From: Glandiceps talaboti
Taxonomy: Eukaryota > Hemichordata > Enteropneusta > Spengelidae
Direction of reading: 5' to 3'
DNA length: 64,000 bases
Assembly: GCF_964340395.1 (NCBI RefSeq)
Contig: NC_135565.1
Location: 13,464,709-13,528,708, forward strand
The notes beneath the pieces were generated by a model. The model ran no database searches. It was not told the origin of the DNA and saw only the letters and a list, made by a program, of their open reading frames with translations. The first letter of the stretch is position 1; every line of letters begins with the position of its first letter. Of the stretch, positions 1 to 33,000 are shown one piece after another. The position numbers were made by a program, and so were the translations under genes.

Positions 1-4300
<4,300 letters not shown>

Positions 4301-4925
4301 TCCTTGTGTGGTGTAAGATTACATAAAGCGACATACTTATTACTTTGAAGATCTCAAATAGTAGCGGTTGCCGATGATTCGGATAGCGTGGTATGCCGCC
4401 GAGTATGAAAATGACGCCTGTCACTTTGTCACGTGATTTACAAGAATTCGAACATTCCACTCATGCAAAGAGAATTAGCCATAGCCAGCAGAGCGCACAC
4501 AACGTGCATCTCAAAGTTGAATGTTCTTTTTCACGACACACAATTACAACTGACCGAAATATTATTTCTATGAAGAATATAAAATTGAAATATCGACTTT
4601 TCACAAATATTCGCCAGTGTTCCCCAAAGAGTTTGTCTCTTTGCGCGTCACGAAACGCCCCATCACGTTTACGCTATGACCCCCGCGACTAAAATGACAT
4701 TCTGATATTGTTCGATGACGGTGTGTGATTGGACCAAAGTTAATCACGTGATGAGAATAAAGAAGAAAGATTTCGAAGAAATCGTGTACAATCCACACAC
4801 CCGTCGCACTCTCGATGAGAGTAACTATCCAACATCGTTCGAGAGTGTAACAACACTTTTAAAACTGTGAGAAGATGTAGGCGCAAAGTTATCTACTAGA
4901 AGAGTGTATAATCTCTTAAAGAATC
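4301..4925. promoter_or_regulatory. Divergent promoter region between the coiled-coil gene and SLC9C1
   Basis: This 625-bp gap separates the two opposite ATGs, so it must hold both 5' UTRs and promoters. It is richer in CpG than the introns around it. Visible motifs are two E-box palindromes CACGTG (about 4429-4434 and 4745-4750), and an inverted CCAAT (ATTGG, about 4729-4733). No TATA box is obvious. Transcription starts cannot be placed from sequence. Shared regulation is inferred from the geometry only. Confidence 0.5.
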
Positions 4926-21526
<16,601 letters not shown>

Positions 21527-21636
21527 TTCATTTCATGTCAATCAAACTTGGCACAAAACCATCACTAGCGTGTCAATGTTGGATCGTACGACCCTATTCC
21601 TTCACAATTTGTAGAATTCCATCACTAGTGTGAAAG

Positions 21637-21646
21637 AATAAATAAA
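21637..21646 (+). terminator. SLC9C1: SLC9C1 poly(A) signals
   Basis: Two overlapping AATAAA hexamers (21637-21642 and 21641-21646) lie about 110 bp after the stop codon, consistent with a short 3' UTR. Confidence 0.7.
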
Positions 21647-21699
21647 GGCTTCTCTAACGACAATCAATACGTCTATATCTTTCTTGTCAGTGTTTGTGG

Positions 21700-21795
21700 A
21701 ATCATGATGGTTGAATGGTTTGAGTCAGTGGCTTTCAATCTGCAACCTGCAGTCTGCTGGTTCATGCCTCACTACCTATTGTGGTTGTTTTTGAA
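21700..21795 (+). mobile_element. tRNA-derived SINE, head fragment
   Basis: gatggttgaatggtttgagt-cagtggctttcaatctgc leads to ctggttcatgcctc, a B-box-like match. The body is missing or replaced by the MITE at 21819. Confidence 0.6.
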
Positions 21796-21818
21796 AGATT
21801 AAAATCTTTGGACAAGAT

Positions 21819-22207
21819 CTGGGGCGCGTTCGATTTGCACAATCATGATCATGATTTATCAATCACAATCATGATTGGTAATCATGCTCCGAACCATGAT
21901 TGCCGTGGTTACAAGATGGCGGACAACGTAATCATAGGAGGATCGCGCGCTCGTGTCTGATGGCAAGTTAGATATGACGGAAAACATTATGTACATAAAT
22001 TGTGTTCGGTCTGATTGGTAATTTGTTATCATTGTAATCATTTTGACGATGTAAAATCATTTAATTTATCGGAAATATGCGAAACTTTACAAAATGTTTA
22101 CATGTAAGTAATCATGATCGTGATTGAGCATTTTGTTTACAACCTCGTTTCGAGAAATGACGTCAGATTAATCACAATCATGTTTGGGCAATTTGAATGC
22201 GCCCCAG
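21819..22207. mobile_element. Non-autonomous TIR element, ~390 bp
   Basis: Inverted ends ctggggcgcgttcgatttgc and its partner (ctggggcgcattcaaattgc on the other strand) continue for about 38 bp. The interior is rich in atcatgat palindromes. No clear target duplication. Confidence 0.78.
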
Positions 22208-22639
22208 AACTATGATTGTGTGGCGCTCAGTAAAATTTATTCGAACACAGATAGTGACTCAAAAATCAATACTTTTTTTTCCAAAATTTCAAATTTATTT
22301 CAAAGAATTATGGAATTCTGGACAAATAGTACATTATTTTTATCACTATAAGGCTGCAGTAGTACTATATTGTTGATTTTTTGGAAAGCCATGTGTTGCC
22401 ATAGAAACGGCACGTTGTCATGACAACTCTAGTATGTGGTAAATTCTCCTGTGTTTAGGTACATAGCATTTGGCATTAAGATAACACAGTGTGACTTCCC
22501 ACTTAACTGTGTATTTAGTATTCAAAGTTATTACAATTATAAATTTTTGCTATGTCCATTAATTTTTGCCAGATAAAAAGGTGACAAACTTTTACTAAGA
22601 AAATGCACAATACCGAAAAGTTAAATTATTAATCATAGC

Positions 22640-22770
22640 TGGTACCAGTGTGCCCTCTAGGCCTTGATTTACCACTGACACACAGCAAATTCTTGTGACC
22701 AACCCAATTTGGTGATCATGGTACCAGTGCACCCTCTAAGCCTTGATTTGCCACTGACACACAACAACTT
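22640..22770 (+). repeat. Dispersed repeat, two tandem partial copies
   Basis: ggtaccagtgtgccctctag and accactgacacacagcaa occur twice. Inverted relatives lie at 36780-36895. Confidence 0.7.
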
Positions 22771-23544
22771 CTGGAGTTCTCCTTTCATTGTTTCAGTTAC
22801 TATGGTGACTCACAGGAAAACCTAATTTCTATTTTAACTTACAACACAAATTGTTGACAGTCATCAGAGGACACAGTGGGTTGATCTACATGTACACTGA
22901 CTTGATGGTCATCTGTAAACAATTCTAAATCAGGTGCAGACCCAATAGGCCTTTCCAATATTTGCCATGGTGGCGCTCTACTTCCTATCTGTGTGTACCT
23001 TATGGGTATACATCGTATAGGTTACTCAGTAGAGCACTGCTGCTTTCCTCGATGTCTAAACAATACGAAAAACATCACTGATTTTAACACTTCTACAGAA
23101 TGCCAAGGGACAAAGCTCTCAAGAAACGGCACTATGAGATGTTGATACCCCCAATTTGAGTGAGGGCGCTGTATTCTCAATTTCCTGTTTGCAGTCTACA
23201 ATGGCCTATTACATGTATCTAACTGTCAACAAATTCTAAATTATGGGATGTTGACAGGGTTGATCAATAAACAATTACACATACTGCTGCTAATGAATCT
23301 ACATAAATGAAGTTGAAAATAACAACAAAATTTATGACAAATGCCAGTCCAGTTATACTAGGACTTACAAACTGACAACAAAAAGACAAAATACAACATA
23401 CACTTACATGTGTAATCAACTTAACATTCTACAAATATAAAACAATTATATAAAATAGGATCAACTATAATCATGATATTAACATAATAACTTCCTCTGT
23501 GACTCAAGACAGTAGTACTACCAAGTGTTGGTAAAAAATACACA

Positions 23545-23774
23545 TTAAAGGGGAATGCCACTCCAGGAATAAAAGCATTTTCATAAACCATGTGTTCTGG
23601 AGAGCCATTTCATGACTTTACATCACCTACAATTACTCGTGATTTCAGAGAAAAATCAAGTTGATCTTGTGCCTTTATAGGATATCTTTGCTATGGGCTA
23701 TTGCATCATGGGAGTGAGCAGAACGTATATATTCACGGTTGTAATCTATTTCCTGGAGTGGTGTTCCCCTTTAA
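23545..23774. mobile_element. piggyBac-like MITE with TTAA flanks, ~230 bp
   Basis: TTAA occurs at 23545-23548 and 23771-23774, just outside inverted ends aggggaatgccactccagga and its complement (aggggaacaccactccagga). TTAA target duplication is the hallmark of piggyBac-type elements. Confidence 0.75.
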
Positions 23775-24788
23775 GATTGTATTTACAGAAGAATACAAAC
23801 TATACTCAGTAAATAGTTAATTTTATAAAAAATGAAATAACTTTACTTATACCAATTACCAAAAAGAAACCTTGGTAAAAACGAAAGTACTGGGCCCTTG
23901 CTCGAGTGAGGGCGCTAATGCGCCTCAGTACAGTAATACCAAAAAGATGAATTTAACCATAAACCGGAGGTCTATGATGTAACCCTGTAAACCTACATAT
24001 AACAATATCCCTTCTCTGCAAATCTGAATCATTCTGATGTTAATAATAAATTTCTAGAAAAGTTCTAAAACATTGCATTAACATAAATCAAGCGAATGAA
24101 TAATGATATATGTTTATATAGATGTGAGAGGTTTATTTAAACCTATGAAAACATAGTTATTTGGCTAATGTGAATATTTACAACAGTTCTGAGGCAAGTG
24201 GATATACATTGTAATAAGTAAGATATGGGATCATTGTTAATGTCTAGTCAGTGCATTGTAATTCTTGGCACCTGAAATGAAATTTTACTATCTAGGTGTG
24301 TTACAAAGATAACAATCATTCGATTTCAAAACTTCCACTCCAAATGGCTACACATGCATTACAATATGTGCACATGAGAATAAGTCATCCTTCTTGTTCT
24401 ATTTTGACCCCTAACATGAGGTACAATCTCCAGGTACCGAGAATTGATTGTATATGGTAGGAGCTTGTAACAGCACCATGTCAGCATTCGTATTTCACTT
24501 CTTCAGATAGACTTCAGATCATAATATTTTCATAATTATGAATTTAGCCTATCTATGGACTTTATCAAGTAACTCCCTATCCTAAGTTGTTTTACAACCT
24601 ATGATAGTCCTGTTCACACATCATACAGTGTGAAATGTGTCAGCTGGTTTTATTGGTAGGAGGGAACTTGTAGTTATCTCGTACCTCAAGTTACCTCATG
24701 CAGTACCTCACACAGTACCTCATAACACCTCACCCTACCAGTAGACAGGCTTCTAAGTTCGAGTAAGTTTTTTTTTTACTCTAGTAGT

Positions 24789-24794
24789 TTTATT
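24789..24794 (-). terminator. XRCC6: Candidate XRCC6 poly(A) signal
   Basis: The first AATAAA on the minus strand after the Ku70 stop lies about 300 bp downstream. It would give a 3' UTR that includes the tandem copies of the coding end. Confidence 0.45.
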
Positions 24795-24956
24795 AACAGT
24801 ACATTTGTGTACCTTTATGAAGTTATCAGTGCTCTATAGGAACATCTTGACTTCCCTTCTTCGGAAAGTCGTCAAATTTGACAGGTCACTGTGAGATACA
24901 TTTGTACACAATTCAGAAATCTATTTAATCATACAATTACAAAACCATGTATGTAT

Positions 24957-25130
24957 AATTATTACAAACCTAAGTGGTCATTAATGGTGTCGATCAAGTC
25001 ATAATTATTACAAACCTACATGGTCATTTGTGCCAATCAAGTCATAACTATTACAAACCTAAGTGGTCATTGGTGTCAATCAAGTCATCATTATTATTAC
25101 AAACCTAAGTGGTCATTGATGGTGTCAATC
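24957..25130 (-). repeat. XRCC6: Tandem copies of the Ku70 C-terminal coding end in the 3' UTR
   Basis: The last coding bases (encoding D-x-I-N-D-H-L-G-L-stop) and the following aataat are repeated three more times downstream of the real stop, with units of about 43-46 bp. Confidence 0.9.
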
Positions 25131-26979
25131 AAATCTTGTTTTTTACCAGCAGTTGATAAACCCTGAGACTTACAGAATACTTTCAGCGTAGCCACTGTCA
25201 GTTTACCAAGCTGTTGGATATGAATGGAAAATGATAAAGTTACAAAACAATAAACTCCTCATAGACAATAACAGATTTCAAAATCTAAACACCTTTTGCT
25301 CTGAAATATACACACAAATTGGGGGGGGGGGGGGGAGTAACAAGTAATGACTGCATAGGACATTTCACAGCAGAAAATCTAAGTGTCACTAAAACTTAAA
25401 AGACTATGGCGTATCACACAGTTTATGTTCCCCAAAAACAATTTAGATAAATAACAAACAGGCTTCCCACAGACCAGTCATTACAAATATAAACAATACC
25501 ACACTCCTGCCAACAAACAGGCATTGTATGTGTACACACGTCACCATGGGAACCATGCAAGCAGACTCAAATTCTTGCTAGTTTCAATTTGTATATGTCA
25601 AAATCTGAGCATGCAATGTGATGACATTAAATAGCTTGTTTGTTCCAAGGACGTTGTGTGTGTCTGTGTATCAGTTGCGGTTGGATGGTGATGGTAATTG
25701 GATTATCTAAATCGTTCTTGAGGAACATAAAATGTGTATGATACGCAGTCTTTCGGCGACCCCTCGATATTTCTGCTGTAAGTTGCTGTAAAATTCAAAT
25801 ACATGTGGCCATGGCCTGAAAAAATCTGAAAAGTTGCGATTCTAATCTCTTAATTAGTTTCAAATTGAAATAAAAATTAGCCTACCATCTTATTTCATTA
25901 TTGATGATGAATAAAACTGGGACAGATAAATACAGATCTGAGTAACTTACCTTTCCAGCTTTAGCTTCGTCTTCTACACTGATATTTTCATCAACCTTAG
26001 GTCTCTTTGCTGCACCACCACCCCCAGTAGCAGCCTGTACAAATAACATACATCATCAATAATTATTACTACCCATATTTGGTATCATCTTGATAACATA
26101 AGCCTACGATGTCCATATTTGGAATAGTTTTTTAACAATAACATGCAGATATATCCATATATGGGGTGGTTTCACCTACTGTCTTGTGTATCCATATTTG
26201 GTAATATTCACTTTATCTTCAGAAACCTGACATATCCATATTTGGTATGGTGTCAACCATATATGGATATATCTATATTTGGTAAGGGTTCACCATATAC
26301 TGATATAACGATATTTCATACGGTTTCAACCATATACTGATATATCCCTATTTATTATGGCTTCAACCATATATCAACATCACCATATTTGGTAAGGTTT
26401 CAACCATATACTGACATATCCATATTTGGTATGGTTTCAACCATATTCTGATATCTCCATATTTGGTATGGTTTCAACCATATTTGGTCACATGTATATT
26501 ATCCACAGATAAACTGTTTTTTCACTATGTAAAATTTGTTGTCGGTAGTAAAATCTACTAAAATTACGAAATTTTACAAGTTAGTACTCAGTAACTTCAC
26601 AAAAAAATTATGAATCTACAGACCTTCCTTTTAGCTGGTGGAGCATCGGGATCATAACCATCAGGAAAGACTAAGTCTTTAAATTCGTCAATTAATTTAC
26701 CAGCTCTCTTTGCAATATGAGCAGTATTAGGTTCTGAAATCAATAGAGTATACCATCACAAATTATACATCATAACATAAAGAAATAAATGAATGTATGT
26801 GTAAATTTGTCTGTTGAAATTGCTGTTTTCATTTTCTTGTCTTGTTAAACTTTGTTTCTGCATTGTTTGTACTTTCTTTTTTGTGTGGTATGTAATGTAT
26901 TAATGAGAGGTAACAGGACCCAGGGTGGAAATCAGGTGTCGTTGTTTCCTGGCTACCTTGCTTTTTAATAAATTTTACT

Positions 26980-27013
<34 letters not shown>

Positions 27014-30000
27014 CCACCACCACCACCACCACCACCACCACCACCACCACCACCACCACCACTACTACTACTACTACAATGCCATTATCAATATACATAT
27101 TAGTAGTCTGGGTATTTGCATGAGTGCTTGTGTTGTTCTCTGTGGACACATTTCACAAGTGAAACAGATAATATTAATGCTATTTTATCATATTTTCATT
27201 TAATGTTCGGGAGAGGCATCACTGGTCTGCTTGGTTAGATATATATGATATTGAAGATTACAATTGCACTATAATTATGATAAATTATCAATTTGACATA
27301 ACTTTATGAAATATAACTCTATCCCATACCTGTGTAGTCCTGTACATCATCAGGCTGGTCCCTATCTAGTGCCAATGCCTCTAAGTTTCTGTAGTGAGTC
27401 TGTAGTGAGGGGTTCTCAAAAGCTTCACTCTTAAAACTAAACTGTAATTTCTTGACAATCTCCTTGGCTTTGTCAATCTGATCTGTGTTGGCTGTAACAA
27501 ATGAATAATGTGTCCATTTAATCCACTCTTCCCTTTAGTGTTTGTAGACACTTCAGGAGTATTTCAAGGAGTATTTTGTAGTCGTTTTATCAATTAACTG
27601 TCATTGAAGGATATTACAACAGTTCTATTTATCCGTTGTGTGATATTTTATGTGAGAGGACCACGATTGAAATAAGTTATTAAAACTTGTTTGTGTCATC
27701 CTTGGCAAAGATATTCAATGATGTATCTTTCCATCTTTCCTGTGAATGTGAAAGTTGTTGTATTGTATATCTGTTTTAGTTTGTGGTTTCTCAAATATTT
27801 TTTGGCCAAATTAATTCAAACCAGACTAGTACTATACAGTGTACAAAGGCTAAGTGATACAATATTCATGATCATACCTCTTGGTGCCGGTGGCGCTTTC
27901 AAATTGTAATTCAGTTTCCTGATATCATCACTGAATGGTAGAAATATGACATGAAAACCTGGTGGAGTGATTTGTACATTATGTTCATCCAGTTCTTCTG
28001 CCTATTTTAAAAAGATAAAATTCACTAGTTATAAACCTTCAAATGCAGCAGTCTTCCAATTCACACATATATACATGTTGGTCCCACTTCATGCAAATCT
28101 AGCATGTTACTAAGGCGACACAAATAAAACTTTATGCATAAATTTACATGATTTACAGAAGACTTTCTTCTCAAGGAAATACTGGCATCAAATTCAACAT
28201 GGTGGTCTTAACTTGAAATGAGTAAAAAGCTTACTTAGTGATTGCAATGCAACACATAGTGTTTATGTCACGAGGGCACGTTTATCAGGCAACCACTGAA
28301 CTTTAGTCTTGTTTTTGCCCTTGTACGGTAGTTTTGTTGTGTACAAACAAATACCACCTGGTAGAAAGTTGATTAAATGAATTATCCTATGGTGATATAA
28401 AAACATTGTGACAATATCTCTATGTCAGGCTGCACGGTTATAATAATTACAGTGGACCCTCAATAAGTCTTGGGTCATTGGAACAACTGCCCGTGACAGT
28501 GACTTATCGAGGGTTGTGATTTAGCGAGGTACTAATTGTACATTCAGAATCAAACAATGAAAATCAAACAACAAAATACTTGTATTCATAACAAAATTTT
28601 GTACTTTTTTGAAAAGGTAGTATGTAACTGAAACCACAAAGTTAGTGAGGAGTGACTTGACAAGGGTCTACTGTGTTACCTGTTATAGACACTCTCATAT
28701 CACATTCTATGAGGTAAATATCATTGTATCACTCTTGGTACACTACGATTTGTTACCAAAGTTGGTTTGTTTAACCCCACCCCCAACCCCCCACCCCCAC
28801 CCCACCCCCTAAAAAAGTGTGAAATTTATACAATTAGTCACTGGATTGTTTGTTTTTACAAACAAAAGCCGGTGACTGTAACTAAGTGAGGGGGTAAAAT
28901 TTGATTATAATACACCTGTATGTACCTGTGGTAGTAGTGCTATAAATCTGGGTGGCGAGTTCTTCCTTGCAATCAATCTACATACAGCAATCACATCTCT
29001 AGCCTGACATTTCTGTAACAGTGCCGAGAACAGTGGTGTACTACCAGTAACGCTGTTTTCATCTGGGTAGATAAACTGTGCTGCCCTCACATGATGATAA
29101 CGTTTTAAACTGGACCTTGGTTTGAATCCCATTAATACTATACCTGTCCAGAATTAAGACAAGGATGTGTTAAAACTGCACCACCTGTAACTGGGGTATT
29201 GTTTTTCAGATTAAAGAAACGATTTTTAAATGAAAATTGTTAAAATACCAATGATTGGACATTATGCATATTAATTACAGGTTGATTTCATCCATAAGTA
29301 GAATAGTATTAAGTTGAAATCATAATTTCAACTTATTCAGTGCTTTCAAATATCAAAAAATCGAAAAGGCACTTTAGAAAATAAATAAACTTTAAACTTT
29401 ATTCATTGGGGCACTGAATTTTTCAATGTGGACCCAAAAATCAATTTGGATATAAATTATTGTATTGTATTGTGTGTACAGATACACAGAGAAGTACACC
29501 CAAAAGTGATTCAATACTGTTTAGTGTGTACAATATCATGAGTAAGTCATTATAAAAATATTTTAAAAACAGTTCAAAAAAATGTTCCAGTTGCAGATAT
29601 TGCACTGTTAGACTTTATATTATAAGCTATTTAATTTAAATGTCACAGTCTGATGTCAGCAGTTGTATTTGCACAGCACAATTTCTTGGTGGGTTGGTGG
29701 GTAGGTTAGCAGTGAAATATGGGTGGGTTGGATAGTAGTGAAGTATGGATGGGTTGGATAGTAGTAATAACTAATTTAAAGTAAGATTCTTGTACTTTCT
29801 TACCAGGTTGATCAAACTTTTTGATTTCTGTGACTTCATCTGCATCAAATATTATCCTTCTACCTCCAAATGTCTGGAATTTCTTGATGTCACTTGGCAT
29901 TAGCTTCTCTCCTGTCTCCTGTAGGTAATGATAACATGGGAACATTGCACATGTCTTGAACATAAAACATAGGAACATTGCACCTGTCTTGTACATAAAA

Positions 30001-33000
30001 CATAGGAACATTGAACCTGTCTTGTACATAAAACATGGGAACAGTGCACCAACAATAGAAATTGATTGTATCATTGCAATAAGGTCGTTATATGTCAGCT
30101 ACGACCTGACGAATTATAGTAAACTTGTACAATGACAGTTATCCCTTATACATTACCATAATGGGGGGGGGGGGGGGGAAACAATCCTTGTGATTATGTG
30201 ATTTACATCTAGCAAAATGAACAGATTTATAGTAAGTCTTAAGTGTGTATGTATAGTTGACATATACTTGTAATATGCTTTAAGCACAAAGTGGGAAAGC
30301 CCTATATAAAAACCAACATTGTTATTATTATAGTAAAGACAATAACCTGCTGTGAGGCCAATTCACATCGAAATGCACTATGGGAAATCAAACAAAAGGA
30401 ACTGTACTAGGTTCTTAGTTGTGTCACCAAAACTTGTTTATTACCAAAATATGCAATCACTAACTTTTATATTGTAGAATTCTGACTCCTCAAATATTGG
30501 CATCAATAGGGAACTTGCAATCTAAACTGAGCATGCTCAGACGCAAAGGACTATGGGACTATCTGTGGTTATCGCAATACCTAATCAGGAGTTACCGATA
30601 AAATAAACCTCCCACAATGGACTATGAATTGATCATTTGTGGTTACAAACAATGTAACATTATTGTTTACAATACTATTTGATTTGTATTTATTATCACA
30701 TTTCCCATGATGCAACATTCAAAATGGCAGTTTTGCAAGTTCCCTATTAACATCACAGTATGATACTACAGAGGACCATATCCACTTGATGCCTATGTAT
30801 GCATATCTGATAAAACTTTGTTTATTCTCAGTGCATCTCTGTAGTGTAGGGAGAACTGTATAAATTCTCCAGTGTTGTGAATTGTGAAGTCAATAGAATT
30901 CATAGTCTTCAACACTGGAAATTTTTGGTCCATTTGGGCAGCTTTTCGAAGGTGAACTTTGCAGTGAAAATGTAAAATTGAGTATATCAAGTCATGATGC
31001 AGTAAGTGATATTGTGCTAGGGCAGGGGGCTAATACTTGTAGCGGTGAAATAATATTTTGAGTACAATTTTTTAAAGAAACCTTATAATAGAGAGCCACT
31101 AGTGTTTGACTGATAACTAAACTAAGCCAATATACTTACATCACAATATCTGGATGTCTTTGTTTTCACTGGTTCATTGGTCTTCTTGTCTAGGTTTATA
31201 GCATATGATTTGGTAGCTGAACGCACAAGATTAAACCTTTGAAAATAAAAGAACAAATGGCACATGATTAAGTTTTGCTGGAACTACATCCCTGTAGACT
31301 GTATTCTGTACATGCAAGAAAACATCCCTGTAGACTGTATTCTGTATATGTAAGAAAACATCCCTGTAGACTGTATTCTGTATATAATATGCAAGAAAAC
31401 TATTTAACCATGGAAATTGATGGCAATCTAACTTTTATTCCTACTTACATGGACACCCCTAATTCACATCCTTCTCCCACTTTAGTGCCATTGCCACCAT
31501 TCCTACTTACATGGACACCCCTAATTCACACCCTTCTCCCACTTTAGTGCCATTGCCACCATTCCTACTTACATGGACACCCCTAATTCACACCCTTCTC
31601 CCACTTTAGTGCCATTGCCACCATTCCTACTTACATGGACACCCCTAATTCACACCCATCTCCCAGTTTAGTGCCATTGCCACCATTCCTACTTACATGG
31701 ACACCCCTAATTCACACCCTTCTCCCATTTTAGTGCCATTGCCACATTTCCTACTTACATGGACACCCCTAATTCACACCCATCTCCCAGTTTAAATGTC
31801 ATTCTTCCCATAGATCTCTTCTTGTGGTCTTTGGTTCTAACTCTGGTTAATAATTCATCAAACTTCTCTACTGGGTCTGGTAACACTCCAATGTCTTCAT
31901 CATCAGGAACAAAAATAATATCCTGCAAAAGCATCAAATTAAGACAAGGCGATATGAAGTAATGTCAGATAATGTAAGCAGCTTCTGCTGCACTTAAATT
32001 AAATGTCTACCATACACGTGTGATAGTCGGATCTAGCCAAGGAAACTATTTCAGATACAATTTGTTATTAGTTTCTATTGGTCTAAAAGACTACCACATA
32101 CCACCTCATAAATTTGGTAGTCTAGATACAATGTTTAGTAGTCTATGTGTCCTGGACTACTGCTAATTTGGTAGTCTAGATACAATGTTTAGTAGTCCAT
32201 GTGCCCAGGACTACTGCTAATTTGGTAGTCTAGATACAATGTTTAGTAGTCTATGTGCCCTGGACTACTGCTAATTTGGTAGTCTAGATACAATGTTTAG
32301 TAGTCTATGTGCCCAGGACTACTGCTAATTTGGTAGTCAATGTACAATGTTTAGTAGTCTATGTGCCCTGGTCTACTGCTAATTTGGTAGTCTAGATACA
32401 ATGTTTAGTAGTGTATGTGCCCTGGTCTACTGCTAATTTGGTAGTCTAGATACAATGTTTAGTAGTCTATGTGCCCTGGACTACTGCTAATTTGGTAGTC
32501 TAGAGACAATGTTTAGTAGTCTATGTGTCCTGGACTACTGCTAATTTGGTAGTCTAGATACAATGTTTAGTAGTCTATGTGCACTGTACTACTGCTAATT
32601 TGGTAGTCTAGATACAATGTTTAGTAGTCTATGTGCCCTGGACTACTGCTAATTTGGCAGTCTAGTTTAAAAAAAACATTCCAGTTGCAGCTAGTGCAAT
32701 TGTATGCCCCCAAATCAGTAAATTCTTATTGAATACTTACCTGATAGAACTTGGTGACATCAAAGGGTCTGTCAGAGGACTGTAAGTGCATGAGTTCAAG
32801 ATCAATGCCAAGTTCATTGAGATCTTTAGCCTTCGTTTTGGCTTGTCTTTGTGCACCTACATCACCAGCATGTGGATTGTCATTGTTAGTGAATAACATG
32901 ATACGTTTATGTCCGATCTTCTGTTCACTGAAAACAAACGAAAAAGACAGAATTAAAAGTCAAATAAAAAAGTGATTCCTAACTGATGACACATTTTATT

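Larger units (their letters stand above)
21527..25096. other. Intergenic region between SLC9C1 and XRCC6 (tail to tail), no gene seen
   Basis: This 3.6-kb interval holds the two 3' UTRs and mobile-element remnants: a tRNA-like SINE fragment near 21700-21790, a foldback/MITE at 21819-22207, a duplicated dispersed repeat near 22640-22770, a TTAA-flanked MITE at 23545-23774, and short tandem copies of the XRCC6 coding end at 24957-25096. I see no open frame with coding character. Confidence 0.6.

Noticed and set aside
26829-27203. Poly-Val and poly-Asn/His/Tyr frames
   Set aside because: Products of the AAC/CCA/CTA triplet repeats in an intron.
32111-32665. CRISPR-like direct-repeat array
   Set aside because: Units are contiguous with no unique spacers, and the DNA is animal nuclear DNA inside an intron.
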